Assembly (NCBI GenBank): GCA_964584805.1
Contig: CAZPAY010000010.1
Location: 1 to 64,000 of the forward strand
Source of the DNA: JABHIE01 sp964584805
GTDB taxonomy: Bacteria; Planctomycetota; UBA1135
DNA length: 64,000 bases
Direction: 5' to 3'
This document shows, one piece after another, positions 16,211 through 25,613 of this stretch (its first letter is position 1; the number at the start of each line of letters is the position of its first letter). The notes under the pieces were generated by a model, which worked only from the letters and a program-made list of their open reading frames with translations, searched no databases and had not been told where the DNA came from. A program made the translations under genes and the position numbers.

Positions 16211-16854
16211 GACAGCATGGCGAGCGTTTCAATGAAGCTCACGATTCCCATGATGACGCGGCGCATCGCCACGCCAAAGCCATCGACATAAAAAACGAGT
16301 GCGAGCACGAGGAACAGCCCAAATCGCTCAAGCTGCACATAAGATCGCAGCGCATCGCCCTTAAGAAAATACATCACTATGCGTGAGCCATCGAGCGGAG
16401 GCAGCGGGATGAGATTAAAAACCGCCAAAAGCACATTGATAAAAATGCCCATAACCAAAACCTGCACGCCGCGGGATTCTGCATCAGGCCAGACGCCCGT
16501 GTTGAGCAAAACCGACAACAAGCCCGCCCAGAGCAAGGCCTGCAGTAAATTGCTCAGGGGCCCCGCAATCGCAACTAAAGCAAAATCGCGCTTGGGTTGT
16601 TTGAAATAGCGCATATCTACCGGCACAGGGCGCGCGCCACCAAAAATAAACGGTGAGCCCATGATGAGCAAAATGGCCGGCAAGACAATCGTCATGATGG
16701 GGTCAATATGTGGCACCGGATTCAGCGTCACCCGCCCGCGCATCCGCGCCGTGGGGTCGCCCAACCGATCGGCCACCCAAGCGTGGGCGGCCTCATGTGT
16801 GGTGATTGCCAAAATCGCAATCATTACACTACCTATAAGGGTGAAGGTATCCAT
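16207..16854 (-). CDS. Site-2-type membrane metalloprotease (M50 family)
   Basis: 215 residues from the ATG at 16854 (upstream GGGGACG is a weak ribosome site; a longer 225-residue form is open). Zinc motif HEAAHAW near 20-26 and the second ligand motif NLIPLPPLDGSR near 152-163 identify the rhomboid-unrelated M50 family of small cytoplasmic-side S2P-like proteases, with five or so membrane segments. Such proteins sit in many bacterial genomes directly before scpA, exactly as here, although substrates are generally unknown. Stop overlaps scpA start by 4 bp. Confidence 0.9.
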   Translation of the reverse strand: MDTFTLIGSVMIAILAITTHEAAHAWVADRLGDPTARMRGRVTLNPVPHIDPIMTIVLPAILLIMGSPFIFGGARPVPVDMRYFKQPKRDFALVAIAGPLSNLLQALLWAGLLSVLLNTGVWPDAESRGVQVLVMGIFINVLLAVFNLIPLPPLDGSRIVMYFLKGDALRSYVQLERFGLFLVLALVFYVDGFGVAMRRVIMGIVSFIETLAMLS

Positions 16855-16944
16855 TCGTCCCCGCATTCTCGCAAGGCCGAGCATTGCCTACAATAGCCAC
16901 CCACAACGACACGCCCCCCGCGCGTCAAAAACACCTTTCTCAGC

Positions 16945-17925
16945 ATGAGTTTCGACCCCGAACGCGCCCTTTCCCGCGGGCTTGAAGTCCTTCGCCTTGA
17001 AGCCGCCGCTCTCAGCGCCCTACGCGATTCGCTCGGTGACGCATTTGTCGATGCCTGCGCGCGCATCATGCGGTGCCAGGGCCGAGTCGTCGTCAGCGGC
17101 ATGGGCAAGGCCGGCATTGTGGGCCAAAAAATCAGCGCCACGCTAGCCAGCACAGGGACGCCGTCCTTATTTTTACACCCCGCTGAGGCGCTTCATGGCG
17201 ACTTGGGTCGATTGCGCCCGGAAGATTTGCTGCTCGCGCTTTCTCATTCTGGCTCGACGCGCGAATTGGTGCAGATGGTGCCTGCGGCTCAGTCGTTAGG
17301 TGTTGCCGTTCTAGCCATTTGCGGCCAAGACGACTCGCCGTTGGCAAAACACGCCGACCTGGTGTTGGCGCTCGGCGATACCCCCGAGGCTTGCCCCCTT
17401 GGTTTGGCCCCCACCGTTTCGACGACGCGCATGTTGGCTCTCGGCGATGCACTGGCAATGGCCGTGCTCGAAGGTCGCGATTTCACGCGCGAAGAATTTG
17501 CAAGCTTTCACCCCGCTGGCTCCCTAGGCAAATCACTAATGCGTATCGGCGACATCATGCGCACGGGCGACGAGTTGCCTTTATTGCCGGGCGAAGCTTC
17601 TTTAAGTGATGCGCTCGCGGTCATGACCGAAACCACCGGTCGCCCAGGTGCCGCAATTGTGCATGACGCCAGCCAAGACCTACTCGGCATTTTTACGGAT
17701 GGCGATTTGCGACGGCTCGCTCAAGAAGGCCGTCTTGCTATGGACGATGCCATCCAAAGCCACATGGCCGCCCAGCCAAAATTTTTGCGTGAGTCACAGC
17801 TGGTTGGCGAGGCCCTCCATCTTTTTAAAGAAACGCATGTCGATCAAATGCCGGTTTTGGCCGAACAAGGTCAGCACGTGGTGGGCTTGATTGATATCCA
17901 AGATTTGCTTGAGGTGAACATTTAA
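16945..17925 (+). CDS. kdsD: D-arabinose 5-phosphate isomerase
   Basis: 326 residues: an N-terminal SIS sugar-isomerase domain (about 35-195; GMGKAGIVGQKISATLASTG, SHSGSTRE, SFHPAGSLGK) and two CBS domains (about 205-326). It converts ribulose 5-phosphate to arabinose 5-phosphate, the first committed step to Kdo for LPS. Its last base overlaps the kdsC start, so translation is coupled, and the whole downstream block is envelope assembly. ATG start. It diverges from the M50 protease gene. Confidence 0.95.
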   Translation: MSFDPERALSRGLEVLRLEAAALSALRDSLGDAFVDACARIMRCQGRVVVSGMGKAGIVGQKISATLASTGTPSLFLHPAEALHGDLGRLRPEDLLLALSHSGSTRELVQMVPAAQSLGVAVLAICGQDDSPLAKHADLVLALGDTPEACPLGLAPTVSTTRMLALGDALAMAVLEGRDFTREEFASFHPAGSLGKSLMRIGDIMRTGDELPLLPGEASLSDALAVMTETTGRPGAAIVHDASQDLLGIFTDGDLRRLAQEGRLAMDDAIQSHMAAQPKFLRESQLVGEALHLFKETHVDQMPVLAEQGQHVVGLIDIQDLLEVNI

Positions 17926-18446
17926 TGACCGACTCTCGATTTCCTGAAGAATTATTGCAGCGCGCGGCTGGCATTCGCTTGTTCGTAACCGATGTCGATG
18001 GCTGTTGGACCAACGGCCGTATCACCGTGCACGCCGACGGCTCGGAGAGTGCCCACTTTGATGTAAAAGATGGCTACGGCATGATGGCCCTTCAAAAAGC
18101 GGGTGTTGAAATTGCGGTTATCTCAGGTCGCGATAATCCAGCCGTAATTGCGCGCGCCGAGCGCCTTGGCATCCAAACGCGCTACATGGGGCAAATGGAA
18201 AAAGCGCCCCTCATCGCTGAATTGCTCAAAAAGCGCGGGCTTGAGGCGCATCAAGTTGCTGCCATTGGTGACGACTTGCCTGATTTAGATTTATTCGCGC
18301 GCGCAGGTTTTTGCTTTGCTCCAAACGATGCGGTTGCGGAATTGCGCGAAGCCGCCGACTGGGTCACGCAGGCAAAAGGCGGTCATGGCGCCGTCCGTGA
18401 GTGCTGCGACTTCTTGCTTTTAGCGCAGACTGAGGCTCGCTCGTGA
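17925..18446 (+). CDS. kdsC: Kdo 8-phosphate phosphatase (HAD superfamily)
   Basis: 173 residues, the usual size for the tetrameric HAD-III phosphatase KdsC. Motifs: DVDGCWTNG (about 24-32; nucleophile Asp and acid Asp; the common Thr-Asp-Gly appears as Thr-Asn-Gly), ISGRD near 66-70, K near 90 and GDDLPDL near 108-114. It releases phosphate from Kdo 8-phosphate, giving Kdo for LPS. Operon position after kdsD and before LPS transport genes supports the call. Its stop overlaps the GTG start of the next gene. Confidence 0.95.
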   Translation: MTDSRFPEELLQRAAGIRLFVTDVDGCWTNGRITVHADGSESAHFDVKDGYGMMALQKAGVEIAVISGRDNPAVIARAERLGIQTRYMGQMEKAPLIAELLKKRGLEAHQVAAIGDDLPDLDLFARAGFCFAPNDAVAELREAADWVTQAKGGHGAVRECCDFLLLAQTEARS

Positions 18447-20767
18447 AAGCAAGGGCTTGGGGCACGGCTCTGTTTTTGATTTTGGCGGTTTGGCTTGTTG
18501 TTGACATTTTGCAACATCTACCCAAAGCCGCGCCGCCTCCGGATCGCGGCCCGGAGGGTTTTCCGCAACAAGTCGAAGGCATCGGAAAAGTTGAATTCGC
18601 CTTTCAGGGCGAAATTCAGCTTGTCGCCCAAACGCATGAGCTCGTCGAAGGGGGGGTAGCAATGGAAGCCCAAGCAATGACGCGGCGTACGCCTTGGCTT
18701 TCCGTGCGAGGCTGGAACCCACTGCCCAAAGAAGACGACATGCTTCTTAGCCGCCTTGCCGTACGCTCGCTAGAGTCCGCAAGCAAAAAAAGCATGCGTT
18801 ATCAGCTCGACGGGCCATCTGGTTTGCTTCCGCTGCGCCCCAACAGCTCCACGCCTGAGCTAGACACTTCGCGGCCGTGGTTGCTAGAAAAACCAGTGGT
18901 TCAATTGCCCGATTTTCTAGACGGCACGGGGCTGGTTTTAACACTGGAAGAAGCCGAGCTACACCCTGAATCTGGCGACATGCAAAGCGAAGGGCCTTTT
19001 CTCATTGAAGGCGAAGGTTTGCGTATTTCCGGCGTCGGCCTTCAGCTGGTTGCCGAATCGAGCCTGCTCAAACTGGGCTCAAAAGGCCAGCGCGTCTCGT
19101 GGAATATGCAAACAGTAAGCGGCGACGCAATTAAGGCGACCTCGGCCCTGGGGCGCTTTTTTCCACAAGGAGGTCACCAAAAACTTGTCCTGGAAAAAGA
19201 AGTTGTCATGAACTTCCCGCCTGAAGTTTTAAACAGAAAAAATGGTGTCACTGTTCTGGAGTGCTCCTCTCTAGACTTAAATTTAGCCGCCGATGGCGAC
19301 ACATGGTCTCCCCTCGGCGGAATCGCAACGGGGCCATCCACTTGGCGTGCGCCAGACGGAGTAGCCTCGGGTGGCGACACGGAATTGTTTTGGGAAGACG
19401 GCGTCTTCACGGGTTTGTCGCTTGAGGGGCCCACACGCATTGAGCCAAATGAGCCTGCCGACTCATGGGCCACTTCGCAGCACAATGCCACCTTGTCTCA
19501 AGACCATTCCTTCACATTAAACAAAGATGTGCATGGCGGCGATTTAATGCATACTTTTCGCGCTGATCGCATGACCTTTCGTGGCTCTTCGCGATTTGCC
19601 GAAGGCTCGGTTCACATTCAAGGCCCCGATGGTGAAATGTTTTCAAACACAGCTGAGTCCAAAGAGGGCGTCGGTTGGATTTTCGACGGGGATGTCCATG
19701 GCGACCGCCTTTTTGAGGGTCAACGCTGGCAGTTGTTCACGGCACATGCTGTTCATGGAAAACAGGGTTTGTCTGACGCAGGCCCAATGTTTACTTTGAT
19801 TCATGGTCAAGAAAAGCTTTCCGGTGCCTGGCTAAACACGAGGCATGTTGGTGGTGAGCTTGCCGTGACCGCAACGGGCAACCTCGTTTTAGAGCGCGAT
19901 GGCCTTGTTGCTCATGGCGACCGCTTAGATCAAAAAAATCTAAAGACCATTCTTTCCGGAAAACCAGCTTGGGCAACTTTTCCAATTCGTACAAATACAG
20001 GTACAGCGCGCTCTACGCGCATGGTGCGTGATGACGAAATTCTATTTTTACATGGCAATCCTCGCATTGACATGCCTGCCGAGGCCCTCGGCCTTGAAGG
20101 GAGCCGCGTATTTATTGATGCCGCGCGCGCAAACCGAAACCCAAAAACCGGCACTTGGGAAATGACTGGGGGTGTCCTTTTTTCCGGCGCCATCACCGGC
20201 AACGCGGCTCGCCTAACCTGGACGCCCGGAGGCGAAATGCTGCTTGAGTCTGACTTCAACAATCTCGCTAGGCTCCAAGGCACACGCATCGGGCAAGGTG
20301 ACTTTGATATTCGCGCAGAGGTCATCCGCCTTGACGAATCGGGCTCGGGTGAGCTTTTGCGCAATTGCCGCGCTATTTTCCGCGCGCCAGATGGCACCTA
20401 TGGAGAAGTAACCGGCGACCGCATTATCTTTCATGAAAAAGGCGGGCGGGCCGAGGACAAGGTCCATGTTAAGTGGGTTACCTGGGCGGGCCAAGGCGAG
20501 CGCGCGGACTGGGGCTTCACTGAAAAGGGTTGGCAACTTGAGCTTGTCGAGAAGGCGCATCTCTCTGGCTCTGAGGGCGAAGCGCATGGCCACCGCATTT
20601 TTTATCAGCACGCTCAACAACTTATCCGCGCAGAAGGTGTTGCGGGTGAGCAAGCTGAACTAGCCTTAGTTGACGGACGACATGCTGTTGGGGACTGGCT
20701 TGAGTACTCCTTCCTGAATCGTCTTTTTTCTTCCGGTCGAGCCAAGTTTAAATCGGAGGTCCCCTAA
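18443..20767 (+). CDS. Large LptC/LptA-like LPS transport protein
   Basis: 774 residues from a GTG that overlaps the kdsC stop. One N-terminal membrane helix (about 6-26) anchors a long periplasmic part rich in short beta-strands, as in the OstA/LptC beta-jellyroll. Segments such as FRADRMTFRGSSRFAEGSV, GDRLDQKN and YGEVTGDRIIFHEKGG resemble LptA/LptC repeat strands. Position between kdsC and an LptD-like gene makes a role in carrying LPS across the periplasm likely. It is about four times the length of normal LptC (near 190 residues), so it may combine LptC anchor and LptA bridge in one chain. The family assignment rests on context and strand pattern, not a clean motif. Confidence 0.65.
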   Translation: MKARAWGTALFLILAVWLVVDILQHLPKAAPPPDRGPEGFPQQVEGIGKVEFAFQGEIQLVAQTHELVEGGVAMEAQAMTRRTPWLSVRGWNPLPKEDDMLLSRLAVRSLESASKKSMRYQLDGPSGLLPLRPNSSTPELDTSRPWLLEKPVVQLPDFLDGTGLVLTLEEAELHPESGDMQSEGPFLIEGEGLRISGVGLQLVAESSLLKLGSKGQRVSWNMQTVSGDAIKATSALGRFFPQGGHQKLVLEKEVVMNFPPEVLNRKNGVTVLECSSLDLNLAADGDTWSPLGGIATGPSTWRAPDGVASGGDTELFWEDGVFTGLSLEGPTRIEPNEPADSWATSQHNATLSQDHSFTLNKDVHGGDLMHTFRADRMTFRGSSRFAEGSVHIQGPDGEMFSNTAESKEGVGWIFDGDVHGDRLFEGQRWQLFTAHAVHGKQGLSDAGPMFTLIHGQEKLSGAWLNTRHVGGELAVTATGNLVLERDGLVAHGDRLDQKNLKTILSGKPAWATFPIRTNTGTARSTRMVRDDEILFLHGNPRIDMPAEALGLEGSRVFIDAARANRNPKTGTWEMTGGVLFSGAITGNAARLTWTPGGEMLLESDFNNLARLQGTRIGQGDFDIRAEVIRLDESGSGELLRNCRAIFRAPDGTYGEVTGDRIIFHEKGGRAEDKVHVKWVTWAGQGERADWGFTEKGWQLELVEKAHLSGSEGEAHGHRIFYQHAQQLIRAEGVAGEQAELALVDGRHAVGDWLEYSFLNRLFSSGRAKFKSEVP

Positions 20768-20769
20768 TA

Positions 20770-23196
20770 GTGCCACGCTTCTTCTTGCTCCTTTTCCTTG
20801 CCGCTATTTGTGCGTCACCTACCCTTGCTGCGCAAAACGCGGGTGATGCCACGGTCGATGTCAGCTCAATGAGCCACCAAGAGGTTAACGGTGAACTTTA
20901 TTACTATCTTTTTGATTTGGTTTATCAAGAAATCGATTTTCAAATTGTCGCCAACAAAGCAACCTTGCGTTTTGATGCGGAGCTCTATCACTTGGGGCCG
21001 TCAAAAAAAACCGCGGGGCAAACAACTGTTGAAGAGCCGACTCGGCCAGCGACCTCGACGCCTTTATTGAGCACTAAAATCCAAGAGGCTTTGCTAGGCG
21101 CAATGGGTACGCCTGTCGAAGACGGCGCGTTACTAGAAATGCTTCTAGAAGGCGATGTAGCCATCAAAGGCGATGGTTTAGATTTAAAATGCTCTCGTTT
21201 TTCGCACCTTCCCAAGGACGGCGTGACCATCCTGCACGATGCCGATTTGGTTTTCAATGACGGTGCGCCAAATGGTTGGCCCATGCGCTTGCTCGCAGAA
21301 AAACTTACAGAGTGGCCCGACGGGCGACTCGAAGCGGTTAAAGGTCGCAGTACAACCTGTACACATTCACCCCCTCACTATTCTCTCGGCATGAGCCACA
21401 TGACCCGAGAGCCCTCTACTGACCCAAACAAACAAGAGGTTTGGCGACCTAGCGGAGTTTTTCTCATGCTCGGCAACATACCTGTTTTGCCTTTGCCGTC
21501 ACATGACTTCACGGAAGGGAGCGCCTTCCTTGGCCTTGAACGCGTTAAATTTTTGGCTGGCCGCGCATGGGGCGCGTCCCTCCAAGCCTATTTCCAGGGC
21601 GACGCAAAACCACTCGGTGGTGACCTTAATTGGTCGTTTGCTCCCGCTTATAGCTCAAACAGGGGCGTGCCCCTCTTCCTAGATTTATCTTTTGCCAAAG
21701 AGGGCTGGGCAAGCGAGTGGTCTCTTTTTGCACTCCAAGATCAGGGTGAAGACCTGCATGGTTTAGCCAGTTATTTTGGGCGCGAATCCGATTTGCGATG
21801 GCGCGCCCGACTGAAAAACCGCTTCCATTTCTCAGGTGATTGGCGGCTTGATGCAGACATTGCCTTGACTTCTGATCCGATGGTTGATCTTGAGTTTTTC
21901 TTGCGCGACTGGATGCTTAACGACGATGCAAGCTCAGCCTTTCAGTTACGCCACACCCAAAAGGACACCTACTTTTCGACTGAGTTCGCTTATCGCTTTG
22001 ACAAAACCGGTTCGGTCCCACTGACTTATTTTGGCTCCCCCGCGGGATCCCCGCCCGCATCCCTTGACGCACTGCCCAGCATTCAATTTGAGCGCTTTGC
22101 AACTCCGCTGTTATCTATCCCGACCTATTTCTTCGGCGGTGATGATCGCCGCACACCGCTACATTTTTCTTGGGGCGCATCGGCAGAGTCACTCCAACTT
22201 CGCACGCCTGAGTTTACCCCGCCAGAAAACCGCCCCACCTATTGGCCAACTGCGCCCAATCGTCGCCTTCAGCATCTTTCGGCTTGGGGCGACTGGTCGC
22301 TACCGCTTCACTTCAGTGGCCTCAATATCCGCCCCGGCTTTCGTGCGCACACCTCGGCTTGGAAAGAAAGCACCAGCCTTGTTGAACAGGATTCGCAAAC
22401 ACTGCGTGAAGCTTATCTGGACTTAGGCCTAACTGCCTTGCGGCATTATGACGACGGCTGGAGCCACCATTTGCGCCCAACCGTCCACATCCGCGATCGA
22501 GAGATTGTGACAAGCCCGGAAAACATCCTGCCCAACTTTAGTGGGTTTCAAAACCAAACTGCGGGCCAAGCGATTGAATTCGGCTTTCGGCAAAGCTTTT
22601 ACGCGCCGAAGCAAGCCACGCCGTGGTTTGATATCCGCCTTCAGCGCGCTTGGTATCCAGACCCGACGGATGTTTTTGTCGACCCTATGTTTCCTGGCCC
22701 ACGCACCGGCGTTTCGGTCGATGGTTGGGGGCCAACCGAACTTCAAGCTTTCTGGCAACCTCGACGGCCCGGTGAAGCTTTACGCGGTATGCGCTGGTCG
22801 GGACACTTTCGCTGGGACAACAAAAACGTCTTAGACGAAACCTACACACAGCTTTCCATCCGCCCGAGCGCCCGCATGTTCGTCGGATTCGCCTACCGTG
22901 AATACCTTGAGCAATATCAACAGCTCACGGTTTCCGCCGGATGGCGCGCAAGCGAGTCGTTCTCTTTTCGCCTAAGCCAAACCTTTAACCTCCTGGGTGA
23001 TGCCGCACGAGTGAATCGCCTCAGCGCTCAATTTTGGGGGCATGACTATGTCTTTGAAACGGAGTTTTACTTAAATGAAATAAATGGCGATGAAGGCTTG
23101 TTCTTCAATTTCTCGCCTCGCTTCATGGCTGAGCGACACGGCTCGATGGGGCTTCCTAGAATGGCAAGCGCCCGCTACCTCCAAGACACTCCATGA
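20770..23196 (+). CDS. lptD: LPS-assembly outer-membrane protein, LptD-like
   Basis: 808 residues from GTG, 2 bp after the previous gene. Signal peptide with cleavage after TLAA (about residue 21), an N-terminal OstA-like jellyroll (about 45-220, with LLEGDVAIKGDGLDLKCSRF), then a long outer-membrane barrel rich in aromatic strand ends such as RPTVHIRDRE and LRVSLD-type patterns. LptD inserts LPS in the outer leaflet with the lipoprotein LptE, which is not evident here. The operon context (kdsD, kdsC, LptC/A-like) supports the assignment. Stop overlaps the TatA start by 4 bp. Confidence 0.8.
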   Translation: MPRFFLLLFLAAICASPTLAAQNAGDATVDVSSMSHQEVNGELYYYLFDLVYQEIDFQIVANKATLRFDAELYHLGPSKKTAGQTTVEEPTRPATSTPLLSTKIQEALLGAMGTPVEDGALLEMLLEGDVAIKGDGLDLKCSRFSHLPKDGVTILHDADLVFNDGAPNGWPMRLLAEKLTEWPDGRLEAVKGRSTTCTHSPPHYSLGMSHMTREPSTDPNKQEVWRPSGVFLMLGNIPVLPLPSHDFTEGSAFLGLERVKFLAGRAWGASLQAYFQGDAKPLGGDLNWSFAPAYSSNRGVPLFLDLSFAKEGWASEWSLFALQDQGEDLHGLASYFGRESDLRWRARLKNRFHFSGDWRLDADIALTSDPMVDLEFFLRDWMLNDDASSAFQLRHTQKDTYFSTEFAYRFDKTGSVPLTYFGSPAGSPPASLDALPSIQFERFATPLLSIPTYFFGGDDRRTPLHFSWGASAESLQLRTPEFTPPENRPTYWPTAPNRRLQHLSAWGDWSLPLHFSGLNIRPGFRAHTSAWKESTSLVEQDSQTLREAYLDLGLTALRHYDDGWSHHLRPTVHIRDREIVTSPENILPNFSGFQNQTAGQAIEFGFRQSFYAPKQATPWFDIRLQRAWYPDPTDVFVDPMFPGPRTGVSVDGWGPTELQAFWQPRRPGEALRGMRWSGHFRWDNKNVLDETYTQLSIRPSARMFVGFAYREYLEQYQQLTVSAGWRASESFSFRLSQTFNLLGDAARVNRLSAQFWGHDYVFETEFYLNEINGDEGLFFNFSPRFMAERHGSMGLPRMASARYLQDTP

Positions 23197-23495
23197 CCTT
23201 TGCCTTTTTCGGTTCCGGTGAAATTCTCATCGCGCTCGTCGTCGGCCTCCTCCTTTTCGGCGGACGACTTCCTGAAATCGTAAAGCAAGTCGCCAAATTT
23301 TTCGGGGAAGCAAAGCGCACCATGGCAGACATCCGTCGCGAAACAGGTGTCGACGAAGTTATCCGCGACATCAGGTCTGATGTAGATCGAGCCGCTGGGC
23401 CCCTGCGCGATAGAGAGCCTGGACCTACTGATGAGCTTTTACCCCCCACTGAGCGGGAATCGACCAAAAACACCGAGTCGGACCTACCCTCATAA
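23193..23495 (+). CDS. tatA: TatA/TatB-type twin-arginine translocase subunit
   Basis: 100 residues: one N-terminal transmembrane helix (about 7-22), the FGGRLPE hinge, then an amphipathic helix (EIVKQVAKFFGEAKRTMADI) and a polar, charged tail. That is the TatA/TatB plan: TatA forms the pore oligomer, TatB the receptor with TatC. The length and extended acidic tail could suit TatB as well, so the symbol is provisional. ATGA overlap with the LptD-like gene implies coupled translation; no tatC adjoins. Confidence 0.85.
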   Translation: MTFAFFGSGEILIALVVGLLLFGGRLPEIVKQVAKFFGEAKRTMADIRRETGVDEVIRDIRSDVDRAAGPLRDREPGPTDELLPPTERESTKNTESDLPS

Positions 23496-23624
23496 GAGGT
23501 AAAGACTTACGATCGCCTAGTTTTTTTTCGACTCGTTTCTCAACAAGCGGCGATTCTGGGCCCAAACGGCGCTAAGCCCTGTGTTTACTAAGGTTTTGTG
23601 AGAAACAATTTCCTGAAAACTTAG

Positions 23625-23644
23625 TTTTCCACAGGTTTTCCACA
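23625..23644 (+). promoter_or_regulatory. Tandem DnaA-box-like sites
   Basis: Two copies of TTTTCCACA start at 23625 and 23636, exactly one helical turn apart. The same nonamer occurs as an inverted pair upstream of dnaA at 41297 and 41331. They lie in the 150-bp gap between the convergent tatA and moaB genes, about 18 kb from oriC. They could titrate DnaA or mark a secondary DnaA-controlled locus. Nothing else was recognised in this gap. Confidence 0.45.
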
Positions 23645-23646
23645 GT

Positions 23647-24174
23647 TTACATTCTTGGAAACAATGCCGGAAAGGAGCAAGGCAAAGTGCGGGCATCAAG
23701 CTGAGGCAGAATGATGTCTTCGAGAGCCAAACGACAAGCTCCGCGCGAGCCCGGAAGGCAGAAAACGAGCAGCTTTCCAATCAAACCAGCCGAAGCTCGT
23801 GATTGAATACAGGCTGTTGATATTTCCTTGTAAGAAAGCATTCGAAAGAGCTCGCCAAAGCCGGGCAGTATCTTGGTGTAGAGCGGCTCAACAGCCTCGG
23901 GCGTAACATCTCGCGCGGTAACGCCAGTGCCGCCTGTAACCAATACCGCATGAACGGAAGCAGCGCCCACCCATTTTTGCAACTGCGCCTGAATGGCGTC
24001 CGTTTCGTCTTTGACAATAATCCGCTCTTGCGCATGATGGCCAGCACTCTCAAGGATACTTGCCAAATATTGCCCCGAAGTGTCCGTTTCAAGAGTGCGT
24101 GTGTCAGAAACGACCAAAATGCCTACTTGCAGTTTTTGGAATTCAGCTGGCTCGTGATGATGTGCGTGTTTCAT
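23647..24174 (-). CDS. moaB: Molybdenum cofactor biosynthesis protein MoaB/MogA
   Basis: 175 residues of the MoaB/MogA fold. LVVSDTRT near 20-27, the molybdopterin-binding TGGTGVTARDVTPEA near 81-95, and a C-terminal LPGSRGACRLALEDI segment identify the family, which adenylylates molybdopterin or binds its precursor in the cytoplasm. It implies the cell makes molybdenum enzymes; no other moa gene is in the window. A His-rich N-terminus (HAHHHE) is an odd feature. It starts with ATG, 2 bp after the MBL-fold gene stop, so it probably ends that transcription unit. Confidence 0.92.
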   Translation of the reverse strand: MKHAHHHEPAEFQKLQVGILVVSDTRTLETDTSGQYLASILESAGHHAQERIIVKDETDAIQAQLQKWVGAASVHAVLVTGGTGVTARDVTPEAVEPLYTKILPGFGELFRMLSYKEISTACIQSRASAGLIGKLLVFCLPGSRGACRLALEDIILPQLDARTLPCSFPALFPRM

Positions 24175-24176
24175 GA

Positions 24177-25613
24177 TTAAATGCGAAAGGATTGTTGCTC
24201 TACAGGTTCTTCGATCCTCGCGAAACCTGCCTGGTTTAGGTTCTTCACTAGTGATTGTCGTTGGCCATCCTCGCCGTGAACCAAAAACAAAATCTGCGTT
24301 GTCGGCGCATGCGGCTTTAACGCTCGCAGCAAATCATCCTGGTCGGCATGCGCGGAAAACCCGTCCATGCGAGTGAGCTTGGCGCGCACAGGATAGCGTT
24401 CGCCAAGAATGGAAACCTCCTTGGCCCCATCAATCAAATGGCGCCCCAGTGTGTGCTCGGCTTGAAAGCCAACAACCAATAGTTCTGTTTCAGGGCTTCC
24501 AACCCAATTCGCAAGATGGTGCAGAATGCGCCCCGTTTCCATCATGCCGGAGGCCGACAAAACGATGATCGGCCCAGGGTGACTGTTTAGCAACTTGCTC
24601 TCGTTCACCGATTCCGTGAACCGAACGCCCGGACACAGGCTTTGCGCTCGGCCATCAATACATTCCAATTGCTCTAAGGCGTCGTCGTCAAAATAGCGGC
24701 AATAATTTTTTACGACAGAAGTTGCGGCTGTCGCAAGAGGGCTGTCTACAACAACGGGGACTTGCGGCACCACGCCAGATTCAAAAACGCGCCCTAGTTC
24801 GTAAAGTATGTTCTGCGTGCGGCCCACGGCAAACGCCGGGATTAAGAGCCGACCCTTTCCGCGCGCAACGAGACGCTGCACCGCCTTGGCCAAATCTTTT
24901 TGCATATCAATAAGGCCGGGGTGTGATTTGCCGCCGTAAGTGCTTTCCGAAATAATTACATCGGCTGGCAGCAAGGGCTCGGGGTCTCGCAACAAAGGAA
25001 GCCCAGCTCGGCCATAATCGCCCGTAAAGACAATTCGTCGAACTTCACCGTTTTCCGTTGCCTCAATTTCGACCCAAGCAGAGCCCAAAATATGCCCCGC
25101 TTCATGAAAACGCGCACGCACACCTTCGACGACAAAAAACCACTCGCCGTAACGCTGCGAAACAAAACGACCCAGCGTTTCATCTACATCTTCATCTAAG
25201 TATAGAGGAAGCACCTCGCCACTAAGGGTCGGGTGCTTTCCTTTTCGTCCACCGCGCACCTTTTCTCTCAAACGCTTTTTATTTAAGAACTCAGCATCCT
25301 TCAACAAAATGTGGGCGCAGTCATGCAACAAGATTGTGCACAAATCTCGCGTGCCGTGCGTTGCATGAATCGTCCCGCGAAACCCTTCCCGGACGAGCAT
25401 GGGTAATTTGCCGGAATGATCAATGTGTGCATGCGACTGAATCACGGCGTCGATGCCGCTTGCGTCAAAATGAAATTTGGCGTTCCGCAGATAACTATCT
25501 TTTCGACGACCCTGAAACAAACCACAATCCAAGAGCACCTTATGCTCATTTACGCAAAGCATATGGCAAGACCCTGTTACGCCACGAGCAGCACCAAAAA
25601 ACCTAATATCCAA
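24177..25613 (-). CDS. MBL-fold beta-CASP ribonuclease/exonuclease
   Basis: 478 residues. Metallo-beta-lactamase motif SHAHIDHSG near 60-68 supplies the zinc ligands; later DGDYGR-like FTGDYGR, the beta-CASP region (LIPAFAVGRTQ near 250-260), LSASGMMETGRI and the C-terminal SAHADQDDLL complete the RNA-processing subfamily (CPSF73/YSH1-type bacterial homologues). It most likely cleaves or trims RNA in the cytoplasm. Start is TTG, overlapping the end of rnhC by 11 bp, so two RNA-directed nucleases are translationally linked. Confidence 0.9.
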   Translation of the reverse strand: MDIRFFGAARGVTGSCHMLCVNEHKVLLDCGLFQGRRKDSYLRNAKFHFDASGIDAVIQSHAHIDHSGKLPMLVREGFRGTIHATHGTRDLCTILLHDCAHILLKDAEFLNKKRLREKVRGGRKGKHPTLSGEVLPLYLDEDVDETLGRFVSQRYGEWFFVVEGVRARFHEAGHILGSAWVEIEATENGEVRRIVFTGDYGRAGLPLLRDPEPLLPADVIISESTYGGKSHPGLIDMQKDLAKAVQRLVARGKGRLLIPAFAVGRTQNILYELGRVFESGVVPQVPVVVDSPLATAATSVVKNYCRYFDDDALEQLECIDGRAQSLCPGVRFTESVNESKLLNSHPGPIIVLSASGMMETGRILHHLANWVGSPETELLVVGFQAEHTLGRHLIDGAKEVSILGERYPVRAKLTRMDGFSAHADQDDLLRALKPHAPTTQILFLVHGEDGQRQSLVKNLNQAGFARIEEPVEQQSFRI

